A stretch of 64,000 nt of DNA from Acidipropionibacterium sp. (GTDB lineage: Bacteria > Actinomycetota > Actinomycetes > Propionibacteriales > Propionibacteriaceae): assembly GCA_022647765.1 (NCBI GenBank), contig JALCLH010000008.1:124001-188000 (forward strand), given 5' to 3'. Under the pieces are notes generated by a model, which was not told the DNA's origin, did no database searches, and worked only from the letters and a program-made list of their open reading frames with translations. This document shows, piece by piece, positions 44,489-52,587 of this stretch; positions within the stretch are counted from its first letter, which is position 1; every line of letters begins with the position of its first letter. The position numbers were made by a program, and so were the translations under genes.

Positions 44489-44738
44489 CTGTTTTGAAGA
44501 ATTCTTTTCAGGAATCTTGGCCTGTCCGGTTTTGATTAATCGCGGCCATAAGACCTATGGCTCGCTTGATGCGGTTGTTGAATGGTATGTCGCCCGCAAC
44601 GGTGAGGTGGCCTCGATGCTGCGTATCTATCTACCACCCGTAGCGAGAGGCGCCGTGAGGCGGGTATTCCTCTACTTCCCAGCAATCTATTATAGAGCCG
44701 AGCGCCTGATGGTGACTCAGCGTTCTCGACGTGGCTAA
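44489..44738 (+). pseudogene. Probable 3' part of the interrupted GT2 gene
   Basis: Reading from the IS right end the frame gives CPVLINRGHKTYGSLDAVVE, MLRIYLPPVARGAVRRVFL and YRAERLMVTQRSRRG, with low-to-mid GC like 42987-43381. A continued protein of GT2 type is likely. Removing the IS would not by itself restore the frame because of the earlier indel. Confidence 0.5.
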
Positions 44739-44739
44739 A

Positions 44740-45588
44740 TTAGATTGGGAGACGGTGCGTTGACGGAAACGCGCGCAAGAGGCCTTCCTGGAGGTCTGTG
44801 AGTCTGGTGCGGGGCTCCCATGCGGACGTGTATCTGTCCGGGTTGTGAACGACATCCTCCGGACTGGTGACAGCTGTGCTCTGCCCGAAGGCAGAGCAGT
44901 AGTCCTCGAATTTGTAGTCCCCGCCCCATCGGTTGTCAACCATGCGCATCCGATAGTTCGGTATCCTGAAGGCGTCGGCGACAATGAGTCCATGAAGACT
45001 TGAGGAGATGATCAGCCTTGATTGGCAGATCTGCCGGATGACCTCTTCGACTGGGTCAAGCACGTTGATCATGTGAAGCGACTCGTTCTTGCGGAGGTCA
45101 ATGATTCGGGGATGTTCTATGTCGATGAAGTGGGGCACCAGGGATATCGGGAATCGCTTGGGTAGCCCTTGGTACTCGGGAAAGGCATGGGGTGTGAGGA
45201 GGCCGGGGTCACCGAGCGCCAGTGTCCGGCGGGTCAAGTGAGCCAGCCGAGGCCGCGTCAGGTTGCCTCGCACTGCTCTGGGGTGGATCTGATTGCCTTG
45301 CCACGGGCCCCCATCTTCAATGAACCCCGAGCCCCAGATGTACGGAGCGGTCGTCGATACGTGCTCCTCGGCGTCCTCCAGGATGGAACCCAGAGCCAGC
45401 ATGTCGCACGAATCGAGACCGGAGTGCACCGTGGGAACGCCGAACACCCGATTGACGATGATGGGGCTCAGCTGGTCGCCGAAGTTGTGATGCATTGGGC
45501 CCCCGTCCGACCAGAAGAGCCGCATCGGTGCAACCTTCCAGAGCAGGGGTTTTGGGGTAGCGCGCCGAATCGTTGCTCGCAGGCTCAC
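44740..45588 (-). CDS. Polysaccharide pyruvyl transferase family protein
   Basis: 282 residues from ATG 45588. The pattern FWSDGGPMHHNFGDQLSPII at the N terminus (NFGD), RTLALGDPGLL and the C-terminal SSLHGLIVADAFRIPNYRM are the signature of the family (NxGD; xSLHGLI.A). It adds pyruvate ketals to sugars of cell-surface polysaccharides, using PEP. It is divergent from the BY-kinase gene. A second member, interrupted by a stop, lies at 54650, so the polymer was likely pyruvylated. Confidence 0.85.
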   Translation of the reverse strand: MSLRATIRRATPKPLLWKVAPMRLFWSDGGPMHHNFGDQLSPIIVNRVFGVPTVHSGLDSCDMLALGSILEDAEEHVSTTAPYIWGSGFIEDGGPWQGNQIHPRAVRGNLTRPRLAHLTRRTLALGDPGLLTPHAFPEYQGLPKRFPISLVPHFIDIEHPRIIDLRKNESLHMINVLDPVEEVIRQICQSRLIISSSLHGLIVADAFRIPNYRMRMVDNRWGGDYKFEDYCSAFGQSTAVTSPEDVVHNPDRYTSAWEPRTRLTDLQEGLLRAFPSTHRLPI

Positions 45589-45838
45589 GTGATTGCTCCG
45601 GAGGTCGGTGGATGACTGAGTGGCTTCCGTCCAGTGCCGCAGTGGGGCTGGCTAGGTGATTTACGTGTTTCGAGAGGGGTCACATACAGGAACCGAAGCC
45701 CTCGGGGCGATGATATGCATGGTCATCGCGCCGTATTGTAATGTGGACAGCGTAGACAAGCGTCCTTGGCTCGCGTGTGGAGCTCCGGATCTGTGCTGTC
45801 CACGTCTGATTGCCAATCCTGCGAGGAGCCCTAGCCCT

Positions 45839-47563
45839 GTGACCGTCATCGATCTTGTGCGTCTGCTGCGCCGGAATCTGCTGCTGCTGGTCATCTGCGG
45901 GCTCGTAGGTCTGGGGCTTGCGGCGGCCTACATCTTTACCCGGCCCGTGCAGTACGTCGCACAGTCGACGGCCATGGTCGTCGCCGGGGACTCCGCTTCC
46001 GTGGGTGGAGCTATGTCGGGCAATACCATCGCTCAGCAGCGCGCCTCGGCGTACTCCACCCTGATCGGCACCGCCGCCGTCGACAACCGGGTTCAGAAGA
46101 CCTTGGCGTCCGAGGGCTTGTCTAAGGCGGCTGACGGGAGTCTCCAGGCGCATGTAATCAGCGGTACCTCTTTCATCCAGATCACCGCGACTGGCTCCAG
46201 CGCTCTGAATGCCCAGAGCCTGGCGAACGCGGCCCTCACCGCTCTTCAGGCCGAGGCGCTGCGGATGGAGACCTACTCCCAGGCCCAGGCCAATCCCAAG
46301 TACACCCAGGCCCAACTCGAGAAACTCACTGCCATTCATGTGCTGCTGTACCAGCCAGCTGGCCTGCCCGCCACGCCCAAACAGGACAATGTGCCGCTGT
46401 ACTTGGCGCTTGGGCTGGTCGCGGGCCTGGTCGTCGGGGGTGTCATCGCCGTCATCCGACGCATGTTCGATGTCAAGATCCGCAGCCAGAAGGATGTTGA
46501 GGAACTCACCGGCCGTGGCGTCATGGCCATCATCCCCGAGGACCGCCAGCTCACCAAGCAGCGCAAGAGCGGGGATTTGGAGCTGACGGGGATCACCGCC
46601 GAGGCCTTCCGGCAGCTGCGCACCAACCTGCGATTCATCAACGTCGACCATCCGCCGAAGGCCGTGGTGATCACCAGCGCCAACCCCGGTGAGGGCAAGT
46701 CGACCGTGTGCTCCTACCTGGCCCGTGCGGTGGCGCGCTCCGGTCAGCAGACGGTGCTTGTGGACGCCGATATGCGCCGGCCGATGCAGCACACCGCTTT
46801 TGGTATCGACTCCCATGTCGGCCTGTCCCAGGTGTTGGCCGGCGATATCTCCTTGGAGGATGCGCTGAGTCCCACCGACGTGCCGGGGCTGCGAGTGCTG
46901 GTGGCCGGGCGGATTCCTCCGAACCCCAGTGAGCTGCTCGGCTCGGTGCGCATGCACAACCTCATCTCACAGCTCATCGCGTCCGGATACTTCGTCATCC
47001 TGGATGCCCCGCCGCTGCTGGCGGTTACCGACGCCGGCTTGCTGGCGACCTCTACCGACGGCGTGATCATGGTCGACGTGGTGGGCGGCACCCATAAGGA
47101 ACAGGTGACGCTGTGCACCAAGCGTCTGGAGCAGGTGGGCGCCGTGCTGTTGGGCTCGGTGCTTACGCGTGCTCCCCGGAAGGCCATGGGTGATGTGCTC
47201 TACGGCTATGGTGCCGGCTCCTTCGGCTACGCCTCGTACAAGTCGTACTACACCGACAAGAACGGCAAGAAGAAGCGCAAGAAGAAGATGAGTCTGGAGG
47301 AGGACTACTTCGACAAGATCGAGCCGGCCCCCCTGGACAGCCACCCGACCCAGGATCTGACCCCTGTCGGGCCGCATGCACCGGAGAAGAGTGACAAGGG
47401 GACAGCCTCCTCTGTTGCGCTGACTGGCGATGGAGCGGGGGGCAAGGCCGCTGATGTGGGCGGTATCGGATCGAAGGCGAGAGGTCCGGTGGCATCGCAG
47501 GCGGATTCATCCGATCTTCAGGCGGTGGGTTCCGAGCCCAGGCCCGCTCGCCGGGCCAGGTGA
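45839..47563 (+). CDS. Wzz/BY-kinase: chain-length determinant with C-terminal tyrosine autokinase
   Basis: 574 residues from GTG 45839, with AGGAG upstream; the frame is open from 45656 but without a better start. Membrane helix LLLLVICGLVGLGLAAAYIF, an extracellular Wzz-type loop and a second helix (LYLALGLVAGLVVGGVIAVI) precede the ATPase. The kinase domain has Walker A ANPGEGKSTVC, A' VLVDADMRRP and B-like YFVILDAPPLL. A tyrosine cluster (YGYGAGSFGYASYKSYY) is the autophosphorylation tail. It controls exopolysaccharide chain length at the cytoplasmic membrane. A disordered 130-residue tail with KKRKKK follows. It overlaps closely with the Wzy gene. Confidence 0.9.
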   Translation: MTVIDLVRLLRRNLLLLVICGLVGLGLAAAYIFTRPVQYVAQSTAMVVAGDSASVGGAMSGNTIAQQRASAYSTLIGTAAVDNRVQKTLASEGLSKAADGSLQAHVISGTSFIQITATGSSALNAQSLANAALTALQAEALRMETYSQAQANPKYTQAQLEKLTAIHVLLYQPAGLPATPKQDNVPLYLALGLVAGLVVGGVIAVIRRMFDVKIRSQKDVEELTGRGVMAIIPEDRQLTKQRKSGDLELTGITAEAFRQLRTNLRFINVDHPPKAVVITSANPGEGKSTVCSYLARAVARSGQQTVLVDADMRRPMQHTAFGIDSHVGLSQVLAGDISLEDALSPTDVPGLRVLVAGRIPPNPSELLGSVRMHNLISQLIASGYFVILDAPPLLAVTDAGLLATSTDGVIMVDVVGGTHKEQVTLCTKRLEQVGAVLLGSVLTRAPRKAMGDVLYGYGAGSFGYASYKSYYTDKNGKKKRKKKMSLEEDYFDKIEPAPLDSHPTQDLTPVGPHAPEKSDKGTASSVALTGDGAGGKAADVGGIGSKARGPVASQADSSDLQAVGSEPRPARRAR

Positions 47564-47564
47564 A

Positions 47565-48803
47565 ATGACGTCGACCTGGGAACCCTCAGTCGCCGAGGTC
47601 CAGGCGCAGGAGGCGCGCACGACCCGTCTGGTTCAGGTGAGGGAGCGCCTCATCGGTGCCGCCTCCCAGACTCGCGTCTTCGAGCTCCTCGTCGGTGTAG
47701 CGCTGACATTCTCCCGGGTCAGTTTCGGGTCGAGGTTGCCCATTGAGATTCTGCTAGTGATCTTGGTACTGGGGGTGGCAGCCTTCCGTCGGCCCACTCT
47801 CAATATCCACCACATCCAGCTGTGGGTGGTGATGCTGATGGGTGCCATGCTGATCTGGGCGGTGGCCGTATCTGTTTGGACCGGTCAGCCGTGGACCCAG
47901 CGGGCGTTCCGGATTTTCTTGCTGTTCTTATTCGCAGTGTGCATCGCGCAGGGGCGAATTTACTGGAAGTCGATTGTAGTCGGCGGGGCGGCCGGGCTCA
48001 TTTTCGTCAATGCACCGTCGTGGTTCCTCGGCGTTGGGGCAGAGAACTACGTCGGAAACCTCACAGGGTGGTTGGTCGACAAGAATGTGTCGGGAATGTT
48101 CTATGGCATCTTCGCTGTACTGGGGCTCTGCTTGTTCACCCACACCTGGTACAAGGTTGTGTACTTCGTCGTGATGTTCGGCCTGCTGTGGCTCACCGGA
48201 TCACGCACCTCGATCGCCGGTTGCCTGCTAGCTCTGGTCTGGTGGTTCCTGCGTCCCCGTGCCCAACTCTGGCTCAGGCTTGTGGCCGCGGCCGTAGGCG
48301 TTTGGGTCTTGGTGGCTGTTGAGAGTCGTTGGTCGCAGGTAGGTGAGTTCTCCGACCGCACTGGAACTGACTGGTACCGCCACCAGATCGACATGGCCAC
48401 TTCCGCGAAGCTGGCGATCACTCCGTGGTACGGCCAAGGGCTCAATACCGGCTGGGTGGCGCTGTCGGATACCCGCACGGCTTTTTTCCACAACTCCTAT
48501 GCACAGCTGAGGGTCGAGGGGGGATGGCCATTGGTGGTTGCCATGCTCATGCTGGTGGTGATCGTGGCCTTCGGGATCTTCGGCATCAACAAGGAGGTCT
48601 CCGGCGATCAGCGCGCCATTGAGGCTGGCATCGTTGTCCTCCTGGTGTGCGCGTGGAAGATCGGCGAGGCGTTCTTCACCTTGCCGTGCCTTTTCCTGGT
48701 AGGTGCCGCAATCGCGGAGCGCTACGGCACACCCGTGGTGGCGCCGTCGCCTGTCATGCTGCGGGTCAATGACGGTGTTGCGGAGCAGGGCACCGATGCC
48801 TAG
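47565..48803 (+). CDS. Wzy-like O-antigen/exopolysaccharide polymerase
   Basis: 412 residues from ATG 47565, 1 bp after the BY-kinase stop. About ten hydrophobic segments (for example IEILLVILVLGVAAF, RIFLLFLFAVCIAQGR, VVYFVVMFGLLWLTGSRTS, LVVAMLMLVVIVAFGIFGI). WLTGSRTS followed by a large loop (SRWSQVGEFSDRTGTDWYRH, GQGLNTG, FFHNSYAQLRVEGG) is characteristic of Wzy/WaaL O-antigen ligase and polymerase proteins. It probably joins repeat units on the outer face. It overlaps the next gene by 8 bp, and is co-transcribed with the glycosyltransferases. Confidence 0.85.
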   Translation: MTSTWEPSVAEVQAQEARTTRLVQVRERLIGAASQTRVFELLVGVALTFSRVSFGSRLPIEILLVILVLGVAAFRRPTLNIHHIQLWVVMLMGAMLIWAVAVSVWTGQPWTQRAFRIFLLFLFAVCIAQGRIYWKSIVVGGAAGLIFVNAPSWFLGVGAENYVGNLTGWLVDKNVSGMFYGIFAVLGLCLFTHTWYKVVYFVVMFGLLWLTGSRTSIAGCLLALVWWFLRPRAQLWLRLVAAAVGVWVLVAVESRWSQVGEFSDRTGTDWYRHQIDMATSAKLAITPWYGQGLNTGWVALSDTRTAFFHNSYAQLRVEGGWPLVVAMLMLVVIVAFGIFGINKEVSGDQRAIEAGIVVLLVCAWKIGEAFFTLPCLFLVGAAIAERYGTPVVAPSPVMLRVNDGVAEQGTDA

Positions 48804-49995
48804 AGCAGTGGTGTACATGCCGACGCTGCAGGCCGGAGGCGGGGCAGAGCGGTATGCCGTGAGCGTGGTGACCGTGCTGCGCAGCCTGGGCTACGGCTGC
48901 ACGCTCTCCTTCGAGGACGGCGTCAGCCGCGAGTGGATTGAGAAGCAGTTCGGCACCGATTTGACTGGGGTGCGTCTCGACCGGCTGACCGATCTGCCAC
49001 GCGGCGCAAGCAGACTTCCGGACGCTGTTCGTTCCCTGGTCCGCGACGTCCTGTGGCACCGCCATTTGCGCAGCCTGAGGGCGGACATCTTCGTCAACTG
49101 CTTGTTTCGCAGTGAGCTGCCGGGGGCGGGGCGCCGCAATATCTATGTCTGCCATTTCCCGCATCGATTGCAGCTTTCCTATGAGGGGCGAGCACGCAGC
49201 TCCTACATGGCGATGATGCGAACCGCACGGTGCCGTGTTCTGGGCGGGGACTTCCTCGACAGCTACGACGTCGTCTGCGCGAACTCGCAGTTCACGGCAG
49301 GCCATGTGAGACGCCGATGGGGTGTCTCCCCGGTCGTCGTACCTCCCGCCTGTCCGGACATGCAGGTGCCGGGGGTGGCCAAGGAGAAGCTCATCGTCGC
49401 AGTCGGCCGCATCGAGCCGGTCGTGCCTGGGGTTCCTAACAAGAGACTCGACGTGCTCATCGGTGCCTTCGCGCAGATGGCGGATCTGCACGGGGACGGC
49501 TGGCGACTCGTGATCGCCGGAGCCTGCAGCGACGCCAACCGCGATGTGCTCGCGGGTCTGGAGGAACAGACCGAGGGTGCGCCGATCGAGATCCGTCCGA
49601 ATATTCCATATGTGGAGTTGAGGGAGCTCTACTCTGCGGCGTCGATCTACTGGCATGCCCAGGGCTACGGGGAGGACGCGACCGCACGGCCCGAGACCCA
49701 GGAGCACTTCGGGATCACGACAGTGGAGGCCATGAGCGCCGGGTGCATTCCCGTGGTGATCGACACCGCCGGCCCACGGGAGGTCGCGGAGCCGGTGCAG
49801 GGAGCGGCACTATGGCAAACACCAGATGAGCTTTGCGTACGGACTCGCGAGATCACAGAGCTTTCCGGGCCGGAACGTCAGGCGATTGCGCAGCGGTGTC
49901 GTGAGCGCGCCGGCGAGTACGACGAACGGCACTTCGCAGATCGACTCAGTCGTGTCGTGGCATCGGTCACCGAGCAGGGGGAAGCAACGCCATGA
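48796..49995 (+). CDS. Glycosyltransferase family 4 protein
   Basis: 399 residues from ATG 48796. N-terminal RAVVYMPTLQAGGGAERYAV (GGAER loop), then CHFPHRLQLSYEGRARSSY, VVCANSQFTAGHVRRRW and VVVPPAC. The C-terminal domain has EKLIVAVGRIEPV, KRLDVLIGAFAQM and GYGEDATARPETQEHFGITTVEAMSAG, where the E-x7-E pair lies in HFGITTVEAM. It shares features with Alg11-like transferases. It acts in the cytoplasm on lipid-linked sugars. It overlaps the next gene by 4 bp. Confidence 0.88.
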   Translation: MPRAVVYMPTLQAGGGAERYAVSVVTVLRSLGYGCTLSFEDGVSREWIEKQFGTDLTGVRLDRLTDLPRGASRLPDAVRSLVRDVLWHRHLRSLRADIFVNCLFRSELPGAGRRNIYVCHFPHRLQLSYEGRARSSYMAMMRTARCRVLGGDFLDSYDVVCANSQFTAGHVRRRWGVSPVVVPPACPDMQVPGVAKEKLIVAVGRIEPVVPGVPNKRLDVLIGAFAQMADLHGDGWRLVIAGACSDANRDVLAGLEEQTEGAPIEIRPNIPYVELRELYSAASIYWHAQGYGEDATARPETQEHFGITTVEAMSAGCIPVVIDTAGPREVAEPVQGAALWQTPDELCVRTREITELSGPERQAIAQRCRERAGEYDERHFADRLSRVVASVTEQGEATP

Positions 49996-50567
49996 ACCTG
50001 GCAAGAGTTCTTGTCGAGAAGGCTCCGGGTCTGCGGTACCGGGTCTGGCAGGCCGCGATGGCTGTGATGCGCCGGGCTTTCGCTCATATCGGTCATGGCA
50101 CGGTGATCATGAGCCCGATGCTGTTGCAGGGCGTTGAGCGCATCTCGATCGGCGACTCGGTCATTATTCGCGATGGTGTCTGGCTGGCTGCCGAGAGCGA
50201 GACGTCTGCGCTGTCCATCGGTGACGGCACGTATGTGGGCCATCGCTGCCACCTGCACTCGATCGATCCCGTGTCGATCGGAGCCGACTGCGTGCTGGCC
50301 GACAATGTGATGGTCTCCACCACGGATCACGCTCGCGAGAACCGTCATGAGGTGGCCGGAACAGGGCCGATCGTCATTGGCGACGAGGTGTTTCTGGGGC
50401 AGAACGCCGTGGTGCTGGGTGGCGTCACCATCGGTGACGGGGCGACCGTGGCGGCCGGTGCCGTCGTCGTCAAGGATGTGCCAGCCGGTGCCGTCGTGGG
50501 AGGCGTGCCGGCCAAGGTGCTGAGAGCCTCCAAGCCGAGCGTGAGTGGCGACGGTGACGCCCGGTGA
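49992..50567 (+). CDS. Left-handed beta-helix acyltransferase (hexapeptide family)
   Basis: 191 residues. After a short helical N terminus the hexapeptide repeats begin (SIGDSVIIRDGVWLA, SIGDGTYVGHRCHL, SIGADCVLADNVMV). They continue to the catalytic-type STTDHARENR (the His of DH) and end with GPIVIGDEVFLGQNAVVLGG and PAGAVVGGVPAKVL. It most likely O-acetylates a sugar of the repeat unit. Overlaps at both ends (4 bp) tie it to the operon. Confidence 0.9.
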   Translation: MNLARVLVEKAPGLRYRVWQAAMAVMRRAFAHIGHGTVIMSPMLLQGVERISIGDSVIIRDGVWLAAESETSALSIGDGTYVGHRCHLHSIDPVSIGADCVLADNVMVSTTDHARENRHEVAGTGPIVIGDEVFLGQNAVVLGGVTIGDGATVAAGAVVVKDVPAGAVVGGVPAKVLRASKPSVSGDGDAR

Positions 50568-51565
50568 CGCGCGTTCTTGTGGTGAGTCCGGGCTTCCACG
50601 GCTATGGATCGGCCATTGCCCGATGCCTGGAGAGACGCGGCCATGACGTCGCCCTGCACATCTACGACGAGGCCTCCCGAGGTGAGACCATCTGGAACAA
50701 GCTGCGTCACGAGTTGCCCGCCAAGTTGCGGGGCGAGGAGTCCCTGTTCTCCGAGGAAGTCGTCACCTGCCGAGCCGTCGACCGGCTGAAGCAGGTTCGG
50801 CCTGATCTGGTGCTCACTGTTCGCGGAGACGTGCTCGGTCCCAATTACTGGCAGGCGGTTGCGGACCAGACTCCGCACTCGGTGGCATGGCTCTATGACG
50901 AACTCCGTCGGATGCGTCACGACATCGATACTCTCACCGACGCCGCCAAGATCGCCACCTACAGCGCCGGAGACACGGCTCAGTTGCGCGCTCGCGGTAT
51001 CGACGCGCAATACGTGCCGCTGGCCTACGATCCGCAGATCACACCCGAGGGGAACGGGCCGAGCGGCGTGGTCACCTTCGTCGGCGCCCGATTCCCCGCG
51101 CGGGAACAGATCCTGCGCGCCCTGGTGGCCCACGGCATTCCAGTGAGGGCCTACGGCCGATTCTGGTCCGGGCACCCGGTGGACCGCCTGCGCACCTGGC
51201 GATTCACCGATCGCGATCCGGTGCCTGCCGGGAGAGATGTATCTCTGCCCCGGGCCTACGCCGTCATGCGGGACGGCGCCGCGACGCTGAATATCCACGG
51301 CGACCAGGACGGCTTCACGATGCGCACCTTCGAGGCCTGCGGCATCGGTGCGGTCCAGATCATCGACCGGGACGACGTGAGCGAGTTCTACGAACCGGAC
51401 ACAGAGATTCTCGTGCAGCACGGCCCAGAGGAAACCGTGGACCTGTGCCGTCGGATCCTCGCCGATCCGACTCGGATGGCGGCTCTGCGTGAGCGAGCCA
51501 GAGCACGCACCCTGGCCAAGCACACCCTGGATTCCAGGGTCGCCAGGCTGGAGGAGATGTGGTGA
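50564..51565 (+). CDS. Glycosyltransferase, CgeB/DUF3880-like
   Basis: 333 residues from GTG 50564. RVLVVSPGFHGYGSAIARCL starts a Rossmann half; LVLTVRGDVLGPNYW and HSVAWLYDELRRMRHD are typical of CgeB-type proteins. The second half reads GVVTFVGARFPAREQILRAL, LNIHGDQDGFTMRTFEACGI and EPDTEILV, matching the Glyco_trans_1_2 domain (N.....D....R.FE..a.G). It is thus a probable sugar transferase of the repeat unit, overlapping neighbours on both sides by 4 bp. Confidence 0.78.
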   Translation: MTRVLVVSPGFHGYGSAIARCLERRGHDVALHIYDEASRGETIWNKLRHELPAKLRGEESLFSEEVVTCRAVDRLKQVRPDLVLTVRGDVLGPNYWQAVADQTPHSVAWLYDELRRMRHDIDTLTDAAKIATYSAGDTAQLRARGIDAQYVPLAYDPQITPEGNGPSGVVTFVGARFPAREQILRALVAHGIPVRAYGRFWSGHPVDRLRTWRFTDRDPVPAGRDVSLPRAYAVMRDGAATLNIHGDQDGFTMRTFEACGIGAVQIIDRDDVSEFYEPDTEILVQHGPEETVDLCRRILADPTRMAALRERARARTLAKHTLDSRVARLEEMW

Positions 51566-52587
51566 CTTCGGGGCTGATATTCGAGGATCTGGATTCCTGG
51601 CAGCGCTGGTCGGCCCGGCAGACAGTGATGCGGGCACTCGTCTCGCGGGTCCGGCATCGTGGGCATGGGGCACTGGCGCCGGAGGCGATGCTGTGCCTGC
51701 CGGCGGACGAGCCCATTTCACTGGTGGTGGTGGACAAGCTCACCGCTAGTTGCCGCGCCGCCGTCGTCACGCCGATCTCCCGGATGAATCTCCGCACGAC
51801 TGCGGTGCTGACGCGCATACCGGAGGCCTGCGACCTGGTGGATGGCGGCGAACGGAGGGTCTGGCACGAGGCCGACGGGCTTCCGGCGAGCATTTCCGGT
51901 GTCCTCACTCTCGGCGCCTACTGCGATCTTGCCGGGAAAGTGAAGTCGTGGTGCCGTCGCCACGATGTCGAGTTCCTGGTGGCCCAGCACGGGCTCATCA
52001 CACCATGGGCACCGCCATTGGCCAATGGCGATCGTTTCTTCGCCTGGTCGGCGGCCGACGCCGAGTACCAGACCGGTGGGCGGGCATCGGTGAGTGCCGA
52101 GGTGATCGGCTCCCAGATGTTGTGGGAAGCCGCGGCTCTGCCGCCCGCGCAAGTGCTCGACGAGCGCCCGGTGATGCTCGGCCAGCTGCACGGAATCGAG
52201 CTGGGACGTCTCACCGAACAGCGGATCTACACCGACTTCTGCACTCGTTTCGGCGCCGACTACCGACCCCATCCCAATGAGGCCGACGCCCTCTCGCGCA
52301 CTCAGCACGCCATTATGCGTCGGGCCGGGGTGCACTTCGAGACCTCAGGACTGCCACTACCGGAACTTGGGCGTCCCGCGGTGTCCATCTTTTCCACGGG
52401 GACCCTCGAGGCAGCCCAGCGGGGGCTGCCAGCCTGGGTGTATCACCCGAATGCGCCCGCCTGGGTGCGTGATTTCTGGACCCGGTACGGACTGTCGCAG
52501 TTCGGCTCCGCCCCCACCGCACCCGTCGCCATGCCGGATGTCGAGCCGGCCCTCGCGGCCGCCAAAATCATGGAGGGATGCCAATGA
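51562..52587 (+). CDS. Putative GT-B-like capsular polysaccharide transferase, unassigned
   Basis: About 341 residues, beginning at GTG 51562 (a GTG one codon earlier is equally possible). I do not recognise a named family. HEADGLPASISGVLTLGAYC, FLVAQHGLITPW and RPHPNEADALSRTQ are followed by the end FSTGTLEAAQRGLPAWVYHP. The latter recalls the HP.E...S......S.STLE....G.P pattern of capsule-type and glycerophosphotransferase-like GT-B proteins. The overlap with flanking transferase genes supports a role in assembly of the polymer. Exact reaction unknown. Confidence 0.6.
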   Translation: MTSGLIFEDLDSWQRWSARQTVMRALVSRVRHRGHGALAPEAMLCLPADEPISLVVVDKLTASCRAAVVTPISRMNLRTTAVLTRIPEACDLVDGGERRVWHEADGLPASISGVLTLGAYCDLAGKVKSWCRRHDVEFLVAQHGLITPWAPPLANGDRFFAWSAADAEYQTGGRASVSAEVIGSQMLWEAAALPPAQVLDERPVMLGQLHGIELGRLTEQRIYTDFCTRFGADYRPHPNEADALSRTQHAIMRRAGVHFETSGLPLPELGRPAVSIFSTGTLEAAQRGLPAWVYHPNAPAWVRDFWTRYGLSQFGSAPTAPVAMPDVEPALAAAKIMEGCQ

